From JBHHXR01 sp046757205 (lineage in GTDB: Bacteria; Pseudomonadota; Alphaproteobacteria; Rhodobacterales; Rhodobacteraceae): a stretch of 20,341 nt of DNA. The translations under genes were made by a program, and so were the position numbers. The stretch spans positions 1 through 20,341 of the forward strand of contig JBHHXR010000030.1 of the NCBI GenBank assembly GCA_046757205.1, given 5' to 3'. Below, in pieces: positions 1 to 6,333 of this stretch (positions are counted from its first letter, which is position 1; each line of letters begins with the position of its first letter). A model generated the notes under the pieces. The model had not been told where the DNA came from, made no database searches, and saw only the letters and a program-made list of their open reading frames with translations.

Positions 1-1401
1 GCCTTCACGCTTGCCGACGGCAAGGAATACGTGAAGACGGCACTCGCCCGTGGCATGGACGTGGATGCGTTTGCGGGCCGGCTCTCGTTCTTCTTCGCCA
101 TCGGCATGAATTTCTTCATGGAGGCGGCGAAGCTGCGCGCGGCGCGGCTTCTGTGGTCGCGGATCATGGCGGAATTCGCGCCGAAGAAGCCGCAGAGCTC
201 GATGCTGCGCACCCATTGCCAGACCTCGGGCGTGAGTTTGCAGGAGCAGGACCCCTACAACAACATCGTGCGCACGGCTTACGAGGCGATGGCGGCGGCG
301 CTCGGCGGCACGCAGTCGCTGCACACGAACTCCTTCGACGAAGCCATTGCGCTGCCAACGGAATTTTCCGCGAGGATCGCGCGGAACACACAGCTTGTCC
401 TGCAGCACGAAACCGGGATAACCCGCGTGGTCGACCCGCTGGCGGGGTCCTACTATGTCGAGAAGCTGACGGCGGAAATGGCCGAGGAAGCCTGGAAGAT
501 CATCGAGGAAGTAGACCAGATGGGCGGCATGACCAAGGCGGTTGCTTCCGGTCTGCCAAAGATGCGTATAGAGGAGGCGGCGGCGCGGCGGCAGGCGGCC
601 ATCGACCGCGGCGACGAGGTGATCGTCGGGGTGAACCGGTTCCGGCCCGAGGCGGAAGAGCCGATCGCCATTCGCGAGATCGACAACACCGCGGTGCGCG
701 AGGCGCAGGTCGCGCGGCTGGAGCGAGTGCGGGCGGAACGCGACCAAAGGGCGACGGAGCGGGCGCTGGCGGCACTGACGCAAGGTGCGGAGAGCGGCGA
801 GGGCAACCTGCTGGCGCTGGCCGTGGAGGCGGCGCGGGCGCGGGCGACGGTCGGGGAGATATCGGCAGCCATGGAAAAGGTATTCGGACGGCACCGGGCG
901 GAGGTGAAGACATTGGCCGGGGTTTACGGCGCGGCCTACGAGGGCGACGAGGCGTTTTCGGCGATCCAAAGTGAGGTCGAGGCGTTCGCCGAGGCGGAAG
1001 GGCGGCGGCCGCGCATGCTGGTCGTCAAGATGGGCCAGGACGGGCACGACCGCGGCGCCAAGGTGATCGCCACGGCGTTCGCCGATATCGGCTTCGATGT
1101 CGATGTGGGGCCGCTCTTTCAGACGCCCGAAGAGGCGGCGCAGGACGCCATCGACAACGATGTGCACGTGGTCGGCATCTCGTCGCAGGCGGCCGGGCAC
1201 AAGACGCTGGCGCCGGCGCTGGTCAGGGCGCTGAAGGAGCTTGGCGGCGAGGATATCCTGGTGATCTGCGGCGGCGTCATCCCGCAGCAGGATTACGAGT
1301 TCCTGATGCAGAACGGCGTCTCGGCGATCTTCGGGCCCGGGACCAATATACCCGAGGCGGCCAGCAGGATACTGGCGCTGCTCCGGAAACGCGGGGAGTA
1401 G
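1..1401 (+). CDS. scpA: Methylmalonyl-CoA mutase, C-terminal part (5' end outside window)
   Basis: This is the adenosylcobalamin-dependent enzyme that interconverts (R)-methylmalonyl-CoA and succinyl-CoA, the last step of propionyl-CoA assimilation, in the cytoplasm. The frame is open from base 1, so the N-terminus is cut off by the window; 466 codons remain before the TAG stop. Early residues carry the barrel segments typical of the large mutase subunit (RLSFFFAIGMNFF, then RTHCQTSGVSL and NNIVRTAYEAMAAALGG, then DPLAGSYYVE). The last ~130 residues form the B12-binding domain, with the DGHDRG motif (His at codon 349 of the fragment) that supplies the lower cobalt ligand, followed by GISSQAAGHKTL and CGGVIPQQD. 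The single-chain design with a fused B12 domain fits the homodimeric or catalytic-subunit type. The malic enzyme starts 6 nt downstream, so the two are probably co-transcribed. The family call is secure; scpA, mutB and bhbA are all used as symbols. Confidence 0.95.
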   Translation, partial: AFTLADGKEYVKTALARGMDVDAFAGRLSFFFAIGMNFFMEAAKLRAARLLWSRIMAEFAPKKPQSSMLRTHCQTSGVSLQEQDPYNNIVRTAYEAMAAALGGTQSLHTNSFDEAIALPTEFSARIARNTQLVLQHETGITRVVDPLAGSYYVEKLTAEMAEEAWKIIEEVDQMGGMTKAVASGLPKMRIEEAAARRQAAIDRGDEVIVGVNRFRPEAEEPIAIREIDNTAVREAQVARLERVRAERDQRATERALAALTQGAESGEGNLLALAVEAARARATVGEISAAMEKVFGRHRAEVKTLAGVYGAAYEGDEAFSAIQSEVEAFAEAEGRRPRMLVVKMGQDGHDRGAKVIATAFADIGFDVDVGPLFQTPEEAAQDAIDNDVHVVGISSQAAGHKTLAPALVRALKELGGEDILVICGGVIPQQDYEFLMQNGVSAIFGPGTNIPEAASRILALLRKRGE

Positions 1402-1407
1402 AGACAG

Positions 1408-3690
1408 ATGCCAGACGAGCGGGGAACCGACACACCGCGCCGCCCGGCGCTGGACTACCACCAGTTCCCGCGCCCCGGAAAGCTGGAAATCCGGCCGACC
1501 AAGCCGATGGCGAACGGGCGCGACCTGTCGCGGGCCTATTCGCCGGGCGTGGCCGAGGCTTGCGTGGAGATCAGGAACGATCCGGCGGCCTCGGCGCTTT
1601 ACACCACGCGCTCCAACCTGGTGGCGGTCGTTTCCAACGGTTCGGCGGTGCTGGGGCTGGGCAATATCGGCGCGCTGGCGTCGAAGCCGGTGATGGAGGG
1701 CAAGGCGGTCCTGTTCAAGAAATTCGCCAATGTCGACTGCTTCGATATCGAGGTGAACGAACCTGACCCGGAAAAACTGGCCGATATCGTCACCGCGCTG
1801 GAGCCGACCTTCGGCGCGGTCAACCTGGAGGACATCAAGGCGCCGGAGTGCTTCATCGTCGAAAAGCTGTGCCGGGAGCGGATGAACATCCCCGTCTTTC
1901 ACGACGACCAGCACGGCACGGCCATCGTGGTCGGCGCGGCGGCCACCAACGCGCTGATCGTCGCGGGCAAGGCGTTTGAGGATATCAAGGTGGTTTCCAC
2001 CGGCGGCGGCGCGGCGGGGATCGCCTGCCTCAACATGCTTCTGAAGCTCGGCGTGAAGCGCGAGAATGTCTGGCTCTGCGATATCGCCGGCTTGGTCTAC
2101 GAGGGCCGCGAGGAAGAGATGACGCCGCAGAAGGCGGCCTTTGCGCGCAAGAGCGACAAGCGGACGCTGGGCGAGGTGATCGAGGGTGCCGATCTGTTCC
2201 TCGGGCTGTCGGGACCGAACGTGCTGACGCCGGAAATGGTTGGAACAATGGCGCAGCGCCCGATCATCTTTGCGCTGGCCAACCCGACGCCGGAAATCAT
2301 GCCCGAAGCGGCGCGCGCCGTTGCCGCCGACGCCATCATCGCCACCGGCCGGGCGGATTATCCCAATCAGGTCAACAACGTGCTGTGTTTTCCTTTCATC
2401 TTTCGCGGGGCGCTGGATGCCGGCGCGACGACGATAAACGACGAGATGGAAATTGCCGCGATCAACGGCATCGCCTCGCTGGCGCGTGCCACGTCGAGCG
2501 CCGAGGCCGCCGCCGCCTATCAGGGCGAGGACCTGAAATTCGGCGCCGATTACCTGATCCCGAAGCCGTTCGACCCAAGGCTCCTGCCCATCGTTGCGGG
2601 CGAGGTGGCGCTGGCGGCGGTGAGCAGCGGGGTCGCGGCGCGCCCGATCGAGGATTTCGATGCCTACCGGCGCAAGCTGGAGGGCAGCGTCTATCGCTCC
2701 GCGCTGATTACGCGGCCGGTCTTCGAGGCGGCGCGCACCGCGGTGCGCCGGATCGCGTTCGCAGAGGGCGAGGACGAACGCGTGCTGCGCGCCGCCAACG
2801 CCATGATCGAAGAGACCGTCGACAAGCCGATCCTTATCGGCCGGCCCGACGTGGTGTCGCAACGGCTGGAACGCTACGGGCTTGCGCTGCGGCCCGGCAG
2901 GGACTTCGAACTGGTGAACCCCGAGAGCGACCCCCGCTATCGCGATTACTGGCAGGATTATCACCGGCTGATGGAGCGGCGCGGGGTTACGCCCGCGCAG
3001 GCGCGGGCGATCATGCGCACCAACACCACCGCCATCGGCTCCGTCATGGTGCGCCGGGGCGAGGCGGACAGTCTGATTTGCGGAACTTTCGGGCAATTTC
3101 TTTGGCACCTGCGGTATGTTCGCCAGGTACTGGAAACGGAAGAACTGCATGCGATCGGGGCGCTGTCGCTGATGATCCTGGAAAGCGGCCCGTTGTTCAT
3201 CGCAGATACCCAGGTCAATCCGGAACCAACGCCCGCGCAGGTAGCGGACATAGTGGTCGCCGCCGCCCGTCATGTGCGGCGTTTCGGCGTGGTGCCGAAG
3301 ATCGCACTGTGCTCGCACTCGCAGTTTGGAAACCTCGACACCGCCTCCGGCAGATGCATGCGCGAGGCGATCCGCCTGCTGGACGCGGAAAAGAGGGATT
3401 TCGAATACGAGGGCGAGATGCATTCCGACGCCGCGCTGGACCCGGAACTCCGCGAGCGGATTTTTCCCAATTCGCGGCTGACCGGCAAGGCGAACGTGCT
3501 GATCTTCGCCAACGCCGACGCCGCTTCCGGCGCGCGCAACATGCTGAAGATGCTGGCGCGTGGCCTCGAGGTCGGGCCGATCCTGATGGGAATGGGCAAC
3601 CGGGCGCACATCGTGACGCCGTCGATCACGGCGCGCGGTCTTCTGAACATCGCGGCGCTGGCGGGCACGCCGGTCGCGCAGTACGGGTGA
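1408..3690 (+). CDS. maeB: NADP-dependent malic enzyme with C-terminal phosphotransacetylase-like domain (MaeB type)
   Basis: Oxidatively decarboxylates malate to pyruvate with reduction of NAD(P), in the cytoplasm. The 760-residue product has the usual length of the large bacterial malic enzymes. The malic domain fills roughly residues 1-420, with SRAYSPGVAEAC, SNGSAVLGLGNIGALASKPV, CFDIEVNEPDPE, PVFHDDQHGTAIVV (acidic metal site) and the nucleotide-binding STGGGAAGIACLNMLL. The remaining ~330 residues match phosphotransacetylase (RIAFAEGEDERVLRAA, then NANVLIFANADAASGARN-like and MLARGLEVGPILMGM segments). In family members studied elsewhere this tail is usually regulatory, responding to acetyl-CoA, rather than catalytic. 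The ATG follows a GGGGAG purine tract that overlaps the mcm stop region, 6 nt after that stop. Its place between mcm and prpE suggests it drains C4 acids made from propionate to pyruvate. NADP preference is inferred from the family, not read from the sequence. Confidence 0.93.
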   Translation: MPDERGTDTPRRPALDYHQFPRPGKLEIRPTKPMANGRDLSRAYSPGVAEACVEIRNDPAASALYTTRSNLVAVVSNGSAVLGLGNIGALASKPVMEGKAVLFKKFANVDCFDIEVNEPDPEKLADIVTALEPTFGAVNLEDIKAPECFIVEKLCRERMNIPVFHDDQHGTAIVVGAAATNALIVAGKAFEDIKVVSTGGGAAGIACLNMLLKLGVKRENVWLCDIAGLVYEGREEEMTPQKAAFARKSDKRTLGEVIEGADLFLGLSGPNVLTPEMVGTMAQRPIIFALANPTPEIMPEAARAVAADAIIATGRADYPNQVNNVLCFPFIFRGALDAGATTINDEMEIAAINGIASLARATSSAEAAAAYQGEDLKFGADYLIPKPFDPRLLPIVAGEVALAAVSSGVAARPIEDFDAYRRKLEGSVYRSALITRPVFEAARTAVRRIAFAEGEDERVLRAANAMIEETVDKPILIGRPDVVSQRLERYGLALRPGRDFELVNPESDPRYRDYWQDYHRLMERRGVTPAQARAIMRTNTTAIGSVMVRRGEADSLICGTFGQFLWHLRYVRQVLETEELHAIGALSLMILESGPLFIADTQVNPEPTPAQVADIVVAAARHVRRFGVVPKIALCSHSQFGNLDTASGRCMREAIRLLDAEKRDFEYEGEMHSDAALDPELRERIFPNSRLTGKANVLIFANADAASGARNMLKMLARGLEVGPILMGMGNRAHIVTPSITARGLLNIAALAGTPVAQYG

Positions 3691-3707
3691 AATACAGGGA
3701 GAAAAGA

Positions 3708-5600
3708 ATGGGATACCGGGAAGTGTATGAGGCATGGCGGAACGACCCGGAGGCGTTCTGGATGGAGGCCGCCGGGGATATCGACTGGACGGTGCCGCCG
3801 ACGCGGGCGCTGGACGACAGCAATCCACCGTTTTATCGCTGGTTCGCCGATGGCGAACTGAACACCTGTTACAACGCCGTCGACCGGCACGTGGAAGCCG
3901 GGCGCGGAAGCCAGCCGGCGATCATATACGACAGCCCGGTCACGGGTACCGTTTCCCGTATCTCCTACGCCGAACTCAAGGACCAGACGGCACGGCTCGC
4001 CGGCGCGCTGGCGGCGCGCGGCGTGGTCAAGGGCGACCGCGTGGTGATCTACATGCCGATGGTGCCGCAGGCGGTGATCGCCATGCTGGCCTGCGCGCGG
4101 ATCGGGGCCATACATTCCGTGGTGTTCGGCGGGTTCGCGTCCAGGGAACTGGCGGTGCGCATCGACGACGCCAAGCCCAGGGCGGTGATCGCCGGGTCCT
4201 GCGGTATCGAGCCGGGGCGCATCGTGCAATACAAGCCGCTTCTCGACGCGGCGCTGGAGATCGCCAGCCACAAGCCGGATTTCTGCATCATCGTGCAGCG
4301 GCCGGAGGGCAGGGGCGAGTTGATGCCCGGGCGCGATCTGGAATGGAACGAGGCGCAGGATGGCGTCGAGCCGGCGGACTGCGTGCCGGTCGGTGGCGAC
4401 GATCCGCTCTATATCCTCTACACATCGGGGACCACCGGCCAGCCGAAGGGCGTGGTGCGCAGCAATGGCGGCCACGCCGTTTCGCTGTACTGGACCATGC
4501 GCAACATCTACAACGTTCAGCCGGGCGACGTGTACTGGGCGGCGTCGGACGTCGGCTGGGTGGTCGGGCATTCCTATATCTGCTACGCGCCGCTCCTTTA
4601 TGGCGCCACGACCATCGTGTTCGAGGGCAAGCCGGTGGGCACGCCGGATGCCGGCACCTTCTGGCGGGTCATCGCCGATCACGGCGTCAAGTCGCTGTTC
4701 ACCGCGCCGACCGCATTCCGCGCCATCAAGCGCGAGGACCCGCAGGGCAAGCTGGTGGGCAACTACGATCTGTCGGGGTTCGAATCGCTGTTCCTCGCCG
4801 GCGAGCGCGCCGATCCGGACACGCTGATCTGGGCGCAGGATCAGCTCAAGGTTCCGGTCATCGACCACTGGTGGCAGACCGAGACCGGCTTTGCCATCGC
4901 CGCCAACCCGCTGGGTATCGAGCACATGCCGGTCAAGCTCGGCTCGCCGACGGTGCCGATGCCGGGTTACGACGTGCGGATAATGTCGGACGAAGGCCTC
5001 CCGGTGACGAACGGCCAACTCGGGGCAATCGTCGTCAAACTGCCGCTGCCGCCGGGCACGCTGCCGACGCTGTGGCAGGCCGACGAGCGTTACAAGTCGT
5101 CCTATCTCAGCGCCTTTCCGGGATACTACGAGACCGGCGACGCGGGCATGCTGGACGAGGATGGCTATCTCTACATCATGGCGCGCACCGATGACGTCAT
5201 AAACGTCGCCGGCCACCGGTTGTCCACCGGCGCCATAGAAGAGGTGCTGGCCGGCCATCCGGACGTGGCGGAATGCGCGGTGATCGGCGTCGAGGACCAG
5301 CTCAAGGGGCAACTCCCGATGGGATTTCTGTGCCTCAACGCAGGGTGCGACCGTCCGCATGACGAGATCGCCGCCGAGTGCTTCAGGCGTGTGCGCGATG
5401 AAATCGGCCCGGTTTCGGCGTTCAAGCTGGCCTGCGTGGTCGATCGGCTTCCCAAGACCCGGTCGGGAAAGATCCTGCGCGCCGTCATGGCGAAGATCGC
5501 CGACGGCAAGGAATGGACCGTGCCCGCCACGATAGACGATCCCGCCATCCTGGACGAGATCGCCGACGCGGTCGGCAAACTGGGCTACGGTCCGAAATAA
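3708..5600 (+). CDS. prpE: Propionyl-CoA synthetase (propionate--CoA ligase, AMP-forming)
   Basis: Activates propionate to propionyl-CoA via a propionyl-adenylate; belongs to the ANL acyl-CoA synthetase superfamily. The ATG at 3708 is chosen because AGGGAGA (3696-3702) sits at correct spacing and the protein then begins MGYREVYEAWRNDPEAFW, the usual PrpE beginning. The 630-residue length is normal. Visible motifs are the P-loop YTSGTTGQPKG (residues 238-248), YWAASDVGWVVGHSY, DHWWQTETG, YYETGDAG, the hinge region near ARTDDVINVAGHRLSTG, and the C-terminal KTRSGKILR, whose Lys588 corresponds to the catalytic, acetylation-regulated lysine of Salmonella PrpE. SGTTGQPKGVVR and DHWWQTETG favour PrpE over acetyl-CoA synthetase, though activity on acetate cannot be excluded. 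It follows maeB by 17 nt and provides substrate for the pathway that ends at the upstream mutase. A longer in-frame open stretch begins upstream inside maeB but is only a shadow of that gene. Confidence 0.93.
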   Translation: MGYREVYEAWRNDPEAFWMEAAGDIDWTVPPTRALDDSNPPFYRWFADGELNTCYNAVDRHVEAGRGSQPAIIYDSPVTGTVSRISYAELKDQTARLAGALAARGVVKGDRVVIYMPMVPQAVIAMLACARIGAIHSVVFGGFASRELAVRIDDAKPRAVIAGSCGIEPGRIVQYKPLLDAALEIASHKPDFCIIVQRPEGRGELMPGRDLEWNEAQDGVEPADCVPVGGDDPLYILYTSGTTGQPKGVVRSNGGHAVSLYWTMRNIYNVQPGDVYWAASDVGWVVGHSYICYAPLLYGATTIVFEGKPVGTPDAGTFWRVIADHGVKSLFTAPTAFRAIKREDPQGKLVGNYDLSGFESLFLAGERADPDTLIWAQDQLKVPVIDHWWQTETGFAIAANPLGIEHMPVKLGSPTVPMPGYDVRIMSDEGLPVTNGQLGAIVVKLPLPPGTLPTLWQADERYKSSYLSAFPGYYETGDAGMLDEDGYLYIMARTDDVINVAGHRLSTGAIEEVLAGHPDVAECAVIGVEDQLKGQLPMGFLCLNAGCDRPHDEIAAECFRRVRDEIGPVSAFKLACVVDRLPKTRSGKILRAVMAKIADGKEWTVPATIDDPAILDEIADAVGKLGYGPK

Positions 5601-5632
5601 CGCGAGGCATTTTAGCCATCGACCTGATTTTT

Positions 5633-5657
5633 CGGCGGGATGTTAATCTTTCCGCCG
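5633..5657 (+). repeat. Inverted repeat (possible hairpin) downstream of prpE
   Basis: CGGCGG (5633-5638) pairs with CCGCCG (5652-5657), extended by a G-U and an A-U pair, around a loop of about nine bases. It lies 32 nt after the prpE stop. There is no T-run after the stem; the run of five T precedes it. It may be a transcript-end structure without a U-tract or simply a chance palindrome in GC-rich DNA. Confidence 0.3.
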
Positions 5658-5671
5658 CATGAATGTTCATG
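5658..5671. promoter_or_regulatory. 14-bp palindrome CATGAA-TG-TTCATG, candidate operator
   Basis: CATGAATGTTCATG is a perfect 6+2+6 inverted repeat in the 223-bp gap between prpE and the sensor operon. It is AT-rich compared with the coding DNA around it. It lies 49 bp (centre to centre) upstream of the LuxO-like box. This is the geometry of a dimeric regulator site, but no regulator family can be named from the sequence. Confidence 0.35.
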
Positions 5672-5706
5672 TGTTTGTCGCGCGCCGGCCGGTCTCGGGC
5701 TGACGT

Positions 5707-5719
5707 TTGCAATTTGCAA
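5707..5719. promoter_or_regulatory. LuxO-type enhancer box TTGCAATTTGCAA (site 1)
   Basis: TTGCA-ATT-TGCAA matches exactly the TTGCA-W3-TGCAA consensus that I recall for Vibrio LuxO sites upstream of qrr promoters. It lies about 74 bp upstream of the sigma-54 -24 element and in front of an operon-like cluster that ends with a LuxO-like activator gene. An upstream enhancer position is what sigma-54 activators use. Confidence 0.6.
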
Positions 5720-5736
5720 TGGATTCCGAGGGATGT

Positions 5737-5749
5737 TTCGATAATGCAA
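5737..5749. promoter_or_regulatory. Imperfect LuxO-type box TTCGATAATGCAA (site 2)
   Basis: The right half TGCAA and the AT-only spacer match the consensus; the left half TTCGA keeps three of five bases. Its centre is 30 bp from the centre of site 1, close to three helical turns, so both boxes would face the same side of the DNA. It ends 31 bp upstream of the -24 GG. On its own it would not be convincing; the spacing raises its credibility. Confidence 0.4.
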
Positions 5750-5778
5750 CTGGGACAAAGGCCTGCCCGCGGCAATTT

Positions 5779-5795
5779 CTGGCCCAAATCTTGCG
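5779..5795 (+). promoter_or_regulatory. Sigma-54 (-24/-12) promoter of the sensor operon
   Basis: CTGGCCCAAATCTTGCG aligns with the RpoN consensus YTGGCACGRNNNTTGCW. The -24 GG (5781-5782) and -12 GC (5793-5794) are separated by exactly 10 bp, and TGGC and TTGC are both intact. Transcription would start near 5805, leaving a short leader with AGGAGG at 5810-5815 and the ATG at 5824. The fit of position, leader and downstream sigma-54 activator gene supports a real promoter. Confidence 0.65.
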
Positions 5796-5823
5796 TCGTT
5801 CAATCGTGCAGGAGGATCATCTG

Positions 5824-6333
5824 ATGAATACGACGGTTAATCGTGCCGGACGCAGCCTTTCGATCGCGTTCGGTTCCTTGGTGTTGGCAATTGCCATGTA
5901 TTCGGCTTCCTGGGGGCAGGAGACGCTGGTGCTGGCAACGACGGATGCCGGTGGCGCCACAAAGACCATTGCGCTGAGCTCCGAAGATATCGATGCGCTG
6001 CCGCAGTTCACCCTGATCACTGAAAACGAGTTCGTGGACGGCCCGACCGAATTCTCCGGACCGCTGGCCCGCGACGTGATGGCGCTGCTGAAGAACGATG
6101 CAGCCGAGACCGCGAAGATGACCGCGGCGAACGATTATCAAATCGAAATACCGCGCTCCGACTTTGAGAATTACGATGTTGTCTTCGCCACGTCCATGAA
6201 CGGCAGAAGGCTGTCGCTGCGCGACAAGGGGCCGATCTGGGTGATCTACCCGATGTCGCAGCACGCCGAACTGCGCGACGCGATCTACAATGACCGTCTG
6301 ATCTGGCAACTGGTAAGAGTGGAACTGCATTGA
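5824..6333 (+). CDS. Exported protein with degenerate oxidoreductase molybdopterin-binding-like domain
   Basis: A 169-residue protein of unknown exact role. The ATG at 5824 is fixed by a perfect AGGAGG at 5810-5815 with 8-nt spacing. Residues 1 to about 31 form a Sec signal peptide (basic RAGR, hydrophobic core FGSLVLAIAMYSA, likely cleavage near SWG-Q), so it should act in the periplasm. The rest resembles the short stand-alone members of the sulfite-oxidase-type molybdopterin-binding fold found in alphaproteobacteria, including the closing GPIWVIYP, an arginine/tyrosine-rich segment and LIWQLVRVEL. The protein contains no cysteine, so the thiolate that ligates molybdenum in sulfite oxidase is absent and catalysis is unlikely. 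The stop overlaps the start of a membrane histidine kinase. I therefore infer a periplasmic ligand-binding or accessory role in sensing. The fold assignment is by eye and moderate; the kinase linkage is strong. Confidence 0.8.
   Translation: MNTTVNRAGRSLSIAFGSLVLAIAMYSASWGQETLVLATTDAGGATKTIALSSEDIDALPQFTLITENEFVDGPTEFSGPLARDVMALLKNDAAETAKMTAANDYQIEIPRSDFENYDVVFATSMNGRRLSLRDKGPIWVIYPMSQHAELRDAIYNDRLIWQLVRVELH

Noticed and set aside
2385..3707. An upstream in-frame extension of prpE starting inside maeB.
   Set aside because: The extension is arginine-rich out-of-frame reading of maeB; the PrpE family start and Shine-Dalgarno sequence are at 3708.
3270..5360. A 696-codon open frame on the minus strand opposite maeB and prpE.
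   Set aside because: It covers two well-defined enzymes on the other strand, its translation is arginine/histidine-rich with no recognisable domain, and such frames are common in GC-rich coding DNA.
5884..5897. Palindrome TGGCAATTGCCA within the signal-peptide coding region of the exported protein.
   Set aside because: It lies inside the coding sequence downstream of the start codon and is explained by Leu-Ala-Ile-Ala codons; there is no second copy or promoter context.
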